Assembly: GCA_001792895.1 (NCBI GenBank)
Contig: MARA01000053.1
Span: 124,001 to 188,000, forward strand
DNA length: 64,000 bases
Direction of reading: 5' to 3'
Origin: Lentinus brumalis
Taxonomy: Eukaryota; Basidiomycota; Agaricomycetes; Polyporales; Polyporaceae
Part shown: one piece after another, positions 34,436 through 45,357 of the stretch
How the letters are laid out: each line of letters begins with the position of its first letter
How positions within the stretch are numbered: position 1 is the stretch's first letter
Made by a program: the position numbers and the translations under genes
The notes under the pieces: generated by a model
What the model saw: only the letters and a program-made list of their open reading frames with translations
Database searches by the model: none
What the model was told of the DNA's origin: nothing

Positions 34436-35544
34436 TCAGGACACAAACTCTCCTCCAGTATGCTTCAGGAATATCCCATTGTCGGAAGGCTTGAGGCCCT
34501 CAATGAGCTTCACCTGCGCGGAGACAGACTGCTCGGGAGTCTGCACCTCAACTCGCACGCCCAGTTTCTTGGAGTAGTAATCGGATAACTGCTCGAACAG
34601 GGCATGCCCGGCGGGATCACCTGCAAGACCCCGTCAGACACATTTGTTCGAGAAGTTGAAGGAAGCTCCTTACCATTCTCTCCGACCGTGTCCGAGTTAT
34701 CAACCAAGCCGGGGCTCATAGCGACGACGACGAATCCCTCGTCCTGGAGCTTGACCGCATATTTGGTCGTTGCAATGAGCGCCGCCGCCTTCGTCATTCC
34801 GTATGCCGTCATGTGAGCGGTGCCAGACTTCCTCACGAACTTGGGATCGGCTTCCCCTGTGCTGATCACGACGATCTTCTTCGTGGGTGCTGCACGGAGG
34901 AGGGGGAGGAAGGCGGAGATGCTGTGGATCACGCCTAGTGCGTTGATCTTGTACTGGGAGGCCGAAGTGGCGACTCGTGTCAGCTCAAGGTGTCAAGTAG
35001 TGGTCGCCCCAACGCACACACCGAGGTGATAAAGTCGGCATCCAACTCGTCCATACTGGAGCTGTGATGGATGTTTTAAGACTCAGGAGGCTCGTAAACA
35101 GTGCCGACGACGTACTAATCGTCGATGCCTCTATGGACTCCGGGTTCCATGCGCGCGGCACTGTGTATCAAGTAGTCGAGCTTCCCTCCAGTCACTTCAG
35201 CCACACGTTCAGCAGCTCGCTAGAGTGCGCAATCAGTAGATCTAGCGGGCATATGGCTCGCGGCGTACTACTCGCCTGAAGTGATGGGTAGTCGGCCACG
35301 TCGGCCTCGACAACGTGAATGTTCTTTGCATCCTTGACTACAGCCTGAAGGTGAGTAGACTTGGAAGCGTTGCGTACAACCGCGAACACAACGGTGTCGG
35401 GTTTGGCTGCCTGTCAGAGAAATCAGTCGATGCCACTGCGTCCTGTATCTGACCGTGACGAGGGCTGAAGCGCTGACTTACCAGCTGGCGAACGTATTCG
35501 AGGCCAATACCTCTGGAAGCCCCGATAACAGCATAGGAAGGCAT
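34436..35544 (-). CDS. Short-chain dehydrogenase/reductase, 268 aa (SDR copy 1)
   Basis: Exons 35544-35482, 35410-35276, 35219-35116, 35061-35022, 34953-34674 and 34620-34436. Rossmann nucleotide-binding motif IGASRGIGLEYVRQL at the N-terminus (TGxxxGIG type), the conserved Asn position replaced in LDYLIHSAARM, and the catalytic YGMTKAAAL (YxxxK) with an upstream Ser in VVISTGEA. The C-terminal QTPEQSVSAQVKLIEGL is like the sniffer/CsgA-type carbonyl reductases of fungi. The likely reaction is NAD(P)H-dependent reduction of a small carbonyl; the substrate is unknown. The second intron starts with GC (GCGAGT), a GC-AG intron, where the paralogue has GT. The family's NAG motif reads HSA here and HNA in the other two copies. 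Confidence 0.85.
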
Positions 35545-35607
35545 AGTCAAAAATGCAGACGAGGATAGCTTTGAGTCTGAGGTTTGAGGCTCCTGAGAGT
35601 CGACGTA

Positions 35608-35615
35608 CTTATAAG
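35608..35615 (-). promoter_or_regulatory. TATA-like box of SDR copy 1
   Basis: CTTATAAG lies about 64 bp upstream of the ATG at 35544. The homologous promoter of SDR copy 2 has lost two bases here and reads CTTTAAGG. Confidence 0.4.
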
Positions 35616-36049
35616 GTCCGAGTGAAGGGCTGCATCGTATCCCGATCGGACATCCAGAATCCTCACGGAGGATGTACTCCGTGCATGAGTGACATACGAA
35701 CGTGCGCGTGATTAGCATACGCCCCGAGATATGCGTACACGGTGTCACTACATATGTTCCCAGTCGGATCGAACTGTGGGGCGCGGGAGAGGAGAGTTGA
35801 GATCGGCGTGCATGCGTAGTCGTTTCCACTCCGGACTTGCAGTCAGCTTCGCTAGCTGATTCGGACTACTTCTTATTGTGCGTCCGTCTGCTTCGCTCTC
35901 TTAACTTGGCTCTGCCGCTTGAAGACCTCTGACTCGGAATGCTCTGGCAAAGAGCAAGTGCACTCGACCCGGTCACGACGATCACCTGCCTACCGCGGGC
36001 TGATGCCCATAATGATTACGCACAGCTGTACAAGGAAGACTCACCGACG

Positions 36050-36300
36050 GTCTTCGGACACTGCCTATCAGATAGGTAAGCTCGTCGTTCGAACGCGTGG
36101 TCGCAATGTATTGGGGTAAGACCGTTGGAGAATGAAAATGAATGGGGAGCAAGGGCTCGACGCGAAGTGCTCACTGCCATCAGCGTGATCCAGGTGTCGA
36201 AACGCCACTTGCCCATCATCAGTACTACCCATGACGCTCATAGAACCGACAAACCACAGTGTTCTGAACGGATCCGAAAAGGGCCGTGAGACGAGCTGTA
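36050..36300 (-). pseudogene. Decayed 3' fragment of an RLARGL-family secreted protein gene
   Basis: Read on the minus strand this stretch matches the 3' exons and introns of copy A (12075-13296). It keeps the TCAGAACACTGTGGT segment, the CTGATGGCAGTGAGCA exon-intron junction, and the ACGACGAGCT segment of the next exon. Exon sequence for WVNTDG is altered and the frame is not continuous. Homology fades on both sides. It sits between the two SDR duplication blocks. Confidence 0.65.
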
Positions 36301-36744
36301 GCGCTGCTCGTCTAATTCTCTCGCTGCCGTCCAGTACCGCACGCCGCTGGTGCAGCTGGCATTCACTCCGAGTGCTGTCTTGAACAGGCCGTGAGTTGTC
36401 TGCGTGGATCCAGGACAGTACTTACTTCGACAGAGAGCACTGAAAGTGACCGTTCAGCGCGCCAGTGTCGAAGGCATGTTGAAAGACTCAGCGCAAGCTC
36501 GAGAGAGGCAGCGTTTCCTGTAGATTACAGTAGTGAGGTCCGTAGCGATGCATATAAATAGTCATCGTCCGAAACTAACCTGCCTTGTGACCAGCGCCAC
36601 ATCACCCTAGGGCCTAGAGTCGGCAAAATTGACCCAGCGAACACCGTAAGGTTGATATATCGTGTCGGGAACGAGACTGCAGATCGCGCGATGTCGTGGT
36701 AGAGAGCAAGTCGTGTAGACGCCGAGCGCTGCACGGCCACCACT
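36301..36744. other. No gene identified
   Basis: Nothing supported beyond possible weak upstream remnants of the same secreted-protein pseudogene. Confidence 0.35.
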
Positions 36745-36960
36745 CGCTGTGGGGGTCGCCTTCGCCTTTGCGACATTTCCGAACGGTACGTATCGGAGGA
36801 GCGGACGACGGTGGAGCAGTTCGTCCCGTCACGGCCGGAAACGTCCGATGACGAGGGGACATATCGCGGTTAGTAAAGTTCGCTGTTGGTTCTTGAATGA
36901 TGCTGAGGGCGCGCGGGTAACTAACTTCCGCAGGACGAGATAGCGGCCACCCTGCGCTGA
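36745..36960 (+). pseudogene. Remnant of a second copy of the unknown gene at 33418-34302
   Basis: The segment around 36748-36860 matches 33957-34117: the part encoding VGVVFVFAS (here VGVAFAFA), then GAGCAGTTCGT and GAAACGTCCGATGACGAGG. A large internal deletion removes the YKITVTQ part, and later similarity reaches the region of the last exon. It has the same orientation and position relative to SDR copy 2 as the full gene has to SDR copy 1. Confidence 0.65.
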
Positions 36961-37072
36961 TAATACTGCAGTGGTGCATACATTGTCGCTATCCGCAGCC
37001 GCGCCCATCAGGGCCGAGAAGCACTTCAGGTGTAGCGGAGACTTACTTCAACTCCCGTCTGGACTCTGCAAA

Positions 37073-38166
37073 TCACAACCCATATTCTCCTCCGGTATGC
37101 TCCAAGAACAGTCCATTGTCGGACGGCTTGAGGCCATCGATGAGCTTCAACTGCGCAGCGACGGACTGCTCTGGGGTCTCCGGCTCAAGACGCACACCCG
37201 TTTTCTTGAAGAAGGTCTCGGAGATCTCCTCGAACAGTGCACGCGCCGCGGGATCATCTGTAATCCCCGTTAGACTCATGATTATTGACCGGGAGCGGTT
37301 GACAAGCAGACTACTCACCGCTCGTGCCGGAGCTGTCGACCAAGCCCGGGTTCACAGCGACGACGACGAACCCTTCGTCCTGCAGCTTCAGGGCCCATTT
37401 GACCGTCGCGAGGAGCCCAGCGGCCTTCGTCATGGCGTATCCGGGCCCTCCCGCGAAGCCGGAGGCCCGCACGGTCTTCGGGTCCGCGCCGGCAGTGCTG
37501 ATGGCTACAATCTTCTTCGTGGGCCCAGCGCGAAGGAGAGGAAGGAAGGCGGAGATGCTGTGTATGACGCCGAGTCCGTTGACCTTGAACTGGGATACAT
37601 CTGCAGTCAGCTCAAGAGATTTCGGGTAGACGTCCTCAGTGTACGCATACCGAAGTTATGAAGTCGGCATCGAGCTCGTCTATGCTTGCGCTGTGAGAGA
37701 TGTTGAAGAAGAGGTTCCAGAGATCATGAGCACTGGAGACATACTAGTCGTCAAATCCCTTCGAGAGATTCTCTGCCTCCACGCGTGCGGCATTGTGAAT
37801 CAGATAGTCGAGCTTCCCGCCCGTAACTTCCGACACGCGTTCAGCGGCTTTCTGTGAGTGAGTGCAGGGGTGATCAGCAGAGTTGGTGGGCATATGACTC
37901 GTGGCGTACTACCCACCTGAAGTGATGGATAGTCGCCGACGTCGCCCTCAACAACGTGAACGTTCTTTGCATCCTTGGCTACAGCTTGTAAGTAAGTAGA
38001 CTTGGATGCGTTGCGTACAACTGCGAACACAACGGTGTCGGGTTTGGCTGCCTGTCAGAGAGGTTAGTCAATGACACTGCGGCCTGTTCCCACCGTGACT
38101 TACAAGCTGGCGGACGAATTCGAGGCCAATGCCTCTAGAGGCTCCGATAACAGCATAGGAAGGCAT
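37073..38166 (-). CDS. Short-chain dehydrogenase/reductase, 266 aa (SDR copy 2)
   Basis: Exons 38166-38104, 38051-37917, 37851-37745, 37690-37651, 37589-37319 and 37257-37073. IGASRGIGLEFVRQL binds the nucleotide, LDYLIHNAARV is the NAG-like motif, and YAMTKAAGL carries the catalytic Tyr and Lys, with the Ser in VAISTAGA. The C-terminal part reads ETPEQSVAAQLKLIDGL. Intron positions and phases match SDR copy 1 and the dispersed copy at 53203-54324. It differs from copy 1 in a normal GT donor at intron 2 and in a degraded TATA region. Substrate unknown; likely a carbonyl reductase of the sniffer/CsgA kind. Confidence 0.85.
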
Positions 38167-38900
38167 AGTAAAAATGCAGACAAGGGTGGCTTTGAGTCTG
38201 GTTTTCGAGGCTTCTGGGAGTCGACGCACTTTAAGGTCGCAGTGAAGCGCATCCCGATCGGACATCCATAGTCCTCACGGAAGACGTGCGTATTACACAC
38301 GGCATATTCATCCTCGGCTGTGCCATATGTATATCCCGACCGGTCGGATACAAGTGTGGGTTGCAAGTTGCGGTCAAAGACGGGAGTTGAAAAGTAGAAG
38401 CTTGGCCAGAATTTACTCAGGAGCCGTGTAGAGTACGCATGAGCGAACTAGACTTCGCGGTGTTCCTGCACAGAGGACATCAGGGGAGTGAGTCCTTGAA
38501 AGGCTTTGAGAACGGAGGAAGAGGAGTTCGCGGCCACAGGTCGACGTGGAGCGCACGCCAAGGCTGGGATCGCGCTTTGACAGATAGTCCGATGACCTTG
38601 GATCGTCACGAACATCCGCAGCTCTTTAGTCTTGAGCTACGCAATAAGCTCACGCGAGCCTATATATGCGCGATGAGGAAGACACGATGTCGAAATGAAG
38701 AACAGAGTTGACGACTTGGCGCAGAGTATGCAAGGCGCCCAAGCTGCCTGCATGCAGTGCCACTGGGTAGATCCGGGACACGTGGCATTGATCGTTCCTG
38801 AATGCGTTGTGAGAGGTTGTGAGCGTTTGGATTCGGACTTGCGCTCGTCTTCGTTTCGTCGTGTCTTCTATACTCAGGCTTCCTACTATGAGTACATAGG
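38167..38900. other. Intergenic, end of the duplicated block
   Basis: Similarity to the upstream region of SDR copy 1 continues to about 38330 (CCCGATCGGACATCCA is shared). No gene seen beyond. Confidence 0.45.
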
Positions 38901-40860
38901 CTCAGTCTACTTTGGCATGCTTCGCCTTGGAAGGGCGAGTTCCGTTGGCTTCAAAAGGCTCAAAGCTCCCGCAACCGTTCTTCTCCATCTCCACAACACG
39001 TTCGGTGCCACGTCGCGCCTTGTGTTCCATTACCGAGCCTCTAAACGACCTCTACGACTACACTTCAGGGCATTGGGTGTCAGCTTTATGAGCGTTGTTC
39101 TAGCGCATAGATATCTGATTCATCATTTCTATCGTTCAGCTACAACGACGCTCTTCGCCACAAGGAGCGGAAAGTCGTTTTTGATGTCGACGGGTTGCGT
39201 CGACTTGCAGCCGAGTCTGTAAATTAAAGTCCTACGGATGTCGTCGCATATCGAAGCGGGCTGAGGGCGGTTTCAACCGCACCTTCGTCGTCGCTCTGCG
39301 CGACGGTCGGCAGGTGGTCGCCCGGGTTCCCTACCCCGTGACGGTCCCCAGGTACTACGCCGTCGCCAGCGAGGTGGCTACTATTGAGTACCAGCGGTTG
39401 TGCGGGATCTCTGTCCCTGAGATATACGGGTACTCGGCCGACTCGGATAACGTCGCTGAAACCCCGTATATTCTTATGGAACTCGTTCACGGCCCAAAGC
39501 TCAGCGACGTCTGGCGCAGCACGTGGCCAGCCTCAGCGTCCAACGGTCACTAGACGGGGAGAAAGAGGGAACGCACGTCACGGAGCATGTAACCGTCCAC
39601 GCCGACCAGTTCGGCAAATTCTCGATTCGCCTTGTAGATCTCGCCAGTGCGACGCCACAGACATGCGGGGATGGCCATGGCGGAGAAGACACGGTCAAAG
39701 GAAGTCATCTCCGTCCTCCGCCAGTTCACTCAGCTCGAATCACGTATGATGTCTCAGCCATTCCCCGCTGGCGGAAGCCTGTACTTCACTAAAGACCTCG
39801 AGAAGGTCTCCCCAGGGCTGGGTGTGCCTCTGGAGGACAAGCGTTTCTGCGTCGGCCCGAACACGAAGCTGGCGTTGTGGTATGGGAGAAGGGCAGGGAT
39901 CGATGTGAATCGAGGACCATGTATGTCGCTCTCCGCCTCTGTATTACTACGCCTTCAAACTGACTGGCATCACAGATCATAGCGCTGAAGCAACTCTCGC
40001 GGCAGCGGCGCAGAAGGAGATCGCCTATCTGGAGCACTTCGGAAAACCGCTCCTACCGCTGCGGCGCGAAAGGAGGCCCAGAAATAGGTACCAGCAGCAG
40101 TCGCCGCCGGACCACGTCGAGAACTTGGAGCGGTACCTCAGCATCACGTCGTCGCTCGTTCCTAGGGACCTCGTTTGAAGTCGTTTCTACATCCGCCATC
40201 CAGACGTCCAGCCGAACAACATCTTCGTGTCGTGGTCGCCCGGCTCTGACTGCAAAATCGTCAGCCTGTTTGACTGGCAACACACGTCTGTCCTGCCCAT
40301 GTTTCTCCTCGCCGGTATTCCCCAACGCCTCCAGAACCACGCAGCGGCGCGTCGCAGTCCATGACGCCGCCCTCTCGACCGGAGAACCTCGACGAGATGG
40401 GCGAAGCTCAGCGAGACGGCGAGGAGTATCGCTACCGTTGTAGCCTCGTTCACTACCACTACGTCACCAGCACGATGGAGTGCAACCAGCACCACTCCGC
40501 CGCCTTTACGGACCGCATGTACGCGCTCCGTGGCCGACTCTTCCTACACACTGGTGGCCCCTGGGAGGCCGAGACCTCCGACCTGAATGCTGCGCTTATT
40601 GAAGCCACGAACAAGTAGGAGGAGCTTACCGGCGGAGGCGTGCCGTGTCCCCTCGAGTTCGACGCCAAGGACCTGGACCAGACGGCGGTGTTGGAAGACG
40701 AACTGAGAAAGGCTTCGAGTTCTTACAGTCCAGGGGCGGCGTCGGGGAGGCTGTTGATCGCCCGTGGGCTGCTTGCGTGTGTCGGCGAGAGGAGTGAGCT
40801 GCAGAACGCTCTTGACGTTGCATTTGTCGTATGCGTTAGGCTGAGCGAGCGTACGGTCAA
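38900..40860 (+). pseudogene. Dead kinase of the AIM9/aminoglycoside-phosphotransferase-like fungal family
   Basis: Fragments of a recognisable family member lie in order: YDYTSGHW and YNDALRHKERKVVFDVDGL, RLAAESVN, EGGFNRTF, VVARVPYPVTVP and YILMELVHG (ATP-site side), then PFPAGGSLYFTKDLEKV, RFCVGPNTKLALWYGRR and IRHPDVQPNNI (the HxDxxxxN catalytic loop, with the Asp kept), LAGIPQRLQNH and EELTGGGVPCP. The chain is broken by an in-frame TAA near 39224, a shift near 39250, a TGA near 40177, shifts in the 40000-40370 part and a TAG at 40616-40618. Members are usually about 550-600 aa; yeast Aim9 is linked to mitochondria. No functional product is expected. Confidence 0.8.
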
Positions 40861-40930
40861 GTGCTTTCTTTCACTATTATGTACTCTATGATGATGCATG
40901 TAATAAGTAAAAGATTGACGATGTGTCCTA

Positions 40931-41004
40931 TGAGTCGGCCCAGGTTCGAACTGAGGACCTTCTGTGTGTTAGACAGATGCGATAACCAACTACGCCACCG
41001 ACCC
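40931..41004 (-). tRNA. tRNA-Val(AAC)
   Basis: Third identical 74-nt copy (see 11541-11614). A TTTT run about 18 nt downstream on the minus strand may end transcription. Confidence 0.93.
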
Positions 41005-41451
41005 CATGTTAGAGTGCCAGTTGACGGTTGTGTCGTCGCTATCATGCTGGGACATGTACCTTGCACGCCGCATGACGAGCGGCGGTGCGATGAATTCAGT
41101 AAATAGGCTACTTACTTGACCTCGAGATGGTCATACTCACTTCCACTCCTTAGTAACGTGTTTTGAGCGCACCCGTGTGATATCCAAGGGAGAGTCCTTG
41201 CGGATCGGGCGGCGAGGCAGCAGCTGAGAGACGGCGAGACTGGACTCAGGCTGACCAGTGACTGTATACGTATGTGACGGCACGCGAAGGAGTGATGTGA
41301 CGGGACGCGCAGAATAGCCGCGCGGTGAGCCTGCAGCTCCGCCACCGCGTCATAGTCTGTCAAGGTGGAGGTCAGACTCGTCGCTTCCCAAAGGTCGTAT
41401 ATAAACCAGCCATGACCAGCAAAGGTCCTGTTACCTTTCCCCATCTTCCTC
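41005..41451. other. Intergenic with promoter of the following gene
   Basis: No gene. The TATA box at 41398-41405 belongs to the next gene. Confidence 0.5.
41398..41405 (+). promoter_or_regulatory. TATA box
   Basis: A perfect TATATAAA lies 47 bp before the ATG at 41452, which leaves a short 5' leader. Confidence 0.5.
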
Positions 41452-44262
41452 ATGTCCACCGACGACGACCCCGCCATCCTCGACGGACTCCCGCGCGACT
41501 TCCCACACGACCTCGCGCCCGGCGAGCAACCGCCCGAAGTCATGGCCACCATCGAGCAACAGCAGCAGCAGCACGACATGACTGTCGCACAACCTCCCCC
41601 TGCAGAAAATTCCCCTCCCATCGCATACACAGAGAGATCATTTGACGGCAAACCCTCAGCAGATGCCGCGACCGCCGTGCATGCTCAAGTACCTCCACCA
41701 CCCCCGCCAGAGGTCGTCATGAAGCCTCTCCCAGAAGCACCTGAGCCCGGTTCAGTTCCACAGGTTGAACCCGCGCCGGAAGACATCAAGAATCCGGTCG
41801 ATCTTGTCGCGCGCGAGCATGCTCTCCCAGCGAAAGCATCCAAGACCGCTTCACAACTCGAGGATCCTAGCGTGAAGGATCTAGGGTGGAGGGCGGATAC
41901 TGTCCGGGCACCTTCGCTCATTAAGGGCATGTCCAACGACGACATCTTTCAGCTCATCCGTCGTTTTAACAAGGTGCGTATCGTTCCCCATGGCTCTGTT
42001 AGTACTTGTTGCCGAGCTACGTACAGCAAATACAACACGTTCGCGAGATTCCTCCTCCTCCTCCCGGCTTCCTGGATCTCGAGATAACGGACGACGAGGA
42101 GTTCTCGCCTGACAAGCTGCGCGCCAACCTTGAACGTCTCTATATGACGGTGGTATGTGTCCCGAGCTGTCGCCGCACTTCAGGCGTTCACCCGTTCCTT
42201 GCAGATCGTCGGCATGGCCGCTTTCGGCAAGCATATAGCCCGTCTTCGCTCCTGGAACGAGCCACGGCGTACTGCTCGCTTCTGTGCTGTGCGTAGTTTT
42301 CGACATTCCTCTGCGTATCTGCACTGACATTCACGTTTGTCAGGCGTATTTCATCGCTTGGTGCCTATCTCTCCTCCCTGCATTACTCGTGACCACCCTC
42401 CTCGTCCTCATGTTTCACCCACCTGCTCGTCAAGTCCTTTTCCCGCCAGCTCCGCTTGCCGCGGTGAGCGCGGCCACGGGCAATCTCCAGGTTCCCCGTT
42501 CAGACACACTTGATTCCCATGATTCCCTCTCCGGCGCGCCAGAAGCGCACCAAGGAGAGGCCGTTGAGCAAGAGGCCTCGCACTTCGTCGCATCCTTCGC
42601 GGCCATCAGCGCCGGTACCGTCATGGGACAAGGTGGTGCTCCGAAGCGAAAGCGCGGAGAAGCACGTGCGGACGAGAAAGACGACGCCGCAGGTGAGATG
42701 GAAACGGAGGTCGACAAGGGTGCCCGGGCGAGCGATGACTCCTTCGGAGATGGCCTCCCCGATCCCAGCGAGTTCACACTGCAGGCCAAGAACGTCAAGG
42801 ACACCGCGAACTCAGACGGTGCTGAGGATCCGGCCGCCAAGGTAGCCAAGAAGAGTGTGGAGGGTGCGATGTGGGAGAAGATGCGTCCCATCATGAGGAT
42901 CTTGGCTGACCTTGCTGATACCTGGGAGCGTTTCGGAAAGTGAGTACGACTGAAGTATACGTGCGAAGAGGTTGCTGACGGTCACCCAGTGCTCTCGAGC
43001 CCGTCCCGCCGTTCCCAAAATATACGGCACGTCTTCGACTGGCTGCCATCTTGGTCCCTATCCTGCTTGCCTCATTCTTCGTCACTGCAGAGATGGTGGT
43101 AGACGGGACGACCTTCCTCGTCGGAGTGGTGTTCTTCTCTGGACCTGTCACCACCAAGCTTATCCACACGATCAACCACCGCTTCCCGCACTGGCAGAGA
43201 CTGCTCGAATTGAGACGGTACGTCCTGAACAACAGGCGCATGATGGCTAACTCACGTAGTGTCATCGATAGGTCGCTGCTGAAGGGTGTACCCACCAACG
43301 CGCAACTTACCCTCACTCTCTTACGCCTCGCCGAAGAGGCAAAGGCTCCGCTCCCGCCGCCTCCCGTCTCCCGACCTCATCATACCGCTGCTGCAGTCGA
43401 AACTGCCAACCCAGCTGCCGCTCACCCACCGCAAGCTGCAGACGCGCTGAAGCAGCACGATTTCGCTTTCGATACAAAGAACTACGACATCGACGGTGTC
43501 GATGCTGACCATCCTGCTGCGTATACCGACTCCGAGGAAGGGACCTATGTCGACGGCGAGGGAACGGACCGCGAGAGCGTCGAGGGCGAAGACGAGCATA
43601 AGGATGACGGAGGAGAGAAGAAGAAAAAGCGAAGAGGCAGCAAACTCGTTGGCTTCATGCGCAAGACGACCCGCGCCGGCGTCGGAAGTCTGCTCGGAGT
43701 GGACCACCTGAAGGCGAAGATCGGGAACGAGAACGCGAAGCGCCGTCTCGGAGCCGTCGCGCCCCCCGCAGATGCGAGTGCGAGCGGGAAGTCGGCCGCA
43801 GAGAGAGTGCAGGACGACGAGGTGCCCGACGAGGATATCGCGGAGGACGCGTTCGAGCGCGAGGGTCCGACGAGTTTCTCGGCCCGCGTACACGGGAAGA
43901 AGGGCCGGCTCCTGCTCGTGACTGGAGCGGCGTCCCCGTGTCTGGCGTGGGTGACGGAGAAGCCGCTGCGGGCGGCGCTCAGCGCGCCGTCGAAGGTGCC
44001 GGGCAAGGGCGGGAAGGAGGAGGACGGGATCGACGCAGAGTGGACCGTGGGCTTGGGCGACATCATTTCGCTGCGGAAGATGGGTGGGTTCGGGTGGAAG
44101 GGGCGGTTAGTCGTGGGCTGGGCCACGGGGCGGGATGTAGTGGATGGGCTGGAGATTGTCGACCAGTTTGGGCACCGGAAGGTGATCACGGCGATCAAGG
44201 GGCGGGACGAGCTGTTCAATCGGTTGATTGCGATGGGTGGTAAGTATTGGGAGTGTTTGTGA
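41452..44262 (+). CDS. DUF3292-like membrane protein, 848 aa
   Basis: Exons 41452-41973, 42027-42152, 42205-42288, 42344-42939, 42990-43217 and 43272-44262. The first 140 residues are Pro/Glu/Gln-rich. A conserved part follows: DDIFQLIRRFNKQIQHV, DDEEFSPDKLRANLERLY, HIARLRSWNEPRRTARF. Two hydrophobic blocks are clear: WCLSLLPALLVTTLLVLMF and, after a long acidic linker, a hairpin LAAILVPILLASFFVTAEMV with TFLVGVVFFSGP. The C-terminal third has a charged linker (KKKKRRGSK) and a final compact domain (LVVGWATGRDVVDGLEIVDQ) that looks like a PH/GRAM fold. I recall this layout from the fungal family DUF3292, with no known function; the family name is from memory. Membrane contact or lipid sensing is only inference. 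Confidence 0.75.
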
Positions 44263-45357
44263 GTCGCGGTGGTCGTAAGGATTTCAGGACACTCCGGAAA
44301 TGTAGCATACACGTACCCATTCATTGTATAACCAGTCTCTGCACGATATGTAATGTATATAGAAACTTTACGATCAAAATCCACAGCGACTAGTTTTGCG
44401 TTTGTATTGATGATGGTATGAGGGAGGTGGCCGCGCGGTGGTTTTCCTGGGTATCACGGCCTTTGCCGGACTGACGTCAACGACTGCAAACTTGATGCAT
44501 CATGCTACGCAATCTCCTGCTTGCCTCTGCTGCTGCCTGAACTCTTTCTTGCTCCTCCTCGTTGCTAGTCCTGTCGATGACTCACTGCGTCTACTGTGGA
44601 TTCGAAGCTTGAGGTTCATACCCGAGACTCGCGGTCCACTGGGCGACAGACTCTGTCGAGGCTTCGTGCACAAAGTGGAGCTGAACATACAGGGTCTACC
44701 GGAGTATGCTGCGAGCAGGCATGCTTTGTGCTACGCCCGGACTGCGGATCTGCGCGGATACCATGCTCTAACACGCCACAGGCGGCCAGGCTCGGGTGCA
44801 CGCTGACATGTGCATGCTTGGTCGATGCCTCGACGTCGTGGTCCTTTTCGAGGCCGGGCAGACATCGCTCGGGCCTTCTGGCGACAGCGGTTAGCTTTTC
44901 GAACGTACGCAACAGATTGTATGGCGTCTTGACTGTGCTTCCGCGAGTTTGGACCGCGCGCCCCGATACTGCTGATGCGGTATATCTACAGAACCGGAGT
45001 GTCACGCTTATAGCGGACCTTGATTAATGGGCTATTGCGCATTGCAGATGGCCCGAACAGAAGGTGCTTACGAGGCTCTCAGGATGTGGACTCGTATGGG
45101 CCGTTTGGGTGCTGGGCTGCTTCTGTCGCTCCGAGAGTGGCGATCGTCTCAGGATTGTCAAGTACAATTGAGGGACCCGCTCCACCTGAACAGGTCATTG
45201 AGGACAAGGCGCAACTCGATACCACCTTCTTTGATTATGAGCAGCCGTCCACGCCGGCAACCCTTAGCGATATATATCTTCGAGCCGCTTTCTCTCGTGC
45301 TTTCGTTTTACTCGCAACTGTTCCAGTTAGCCCTGTGCAGAATCCCACGATCGGTTC
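44263..45357. other. 1.1 kb without a supported gene
   Basis: Open frames at 44438-45391 on the plus strand have no motif or splice logic. The promoter of the DUF6535 gene should be at the 3' end. Confidence 0.4.
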
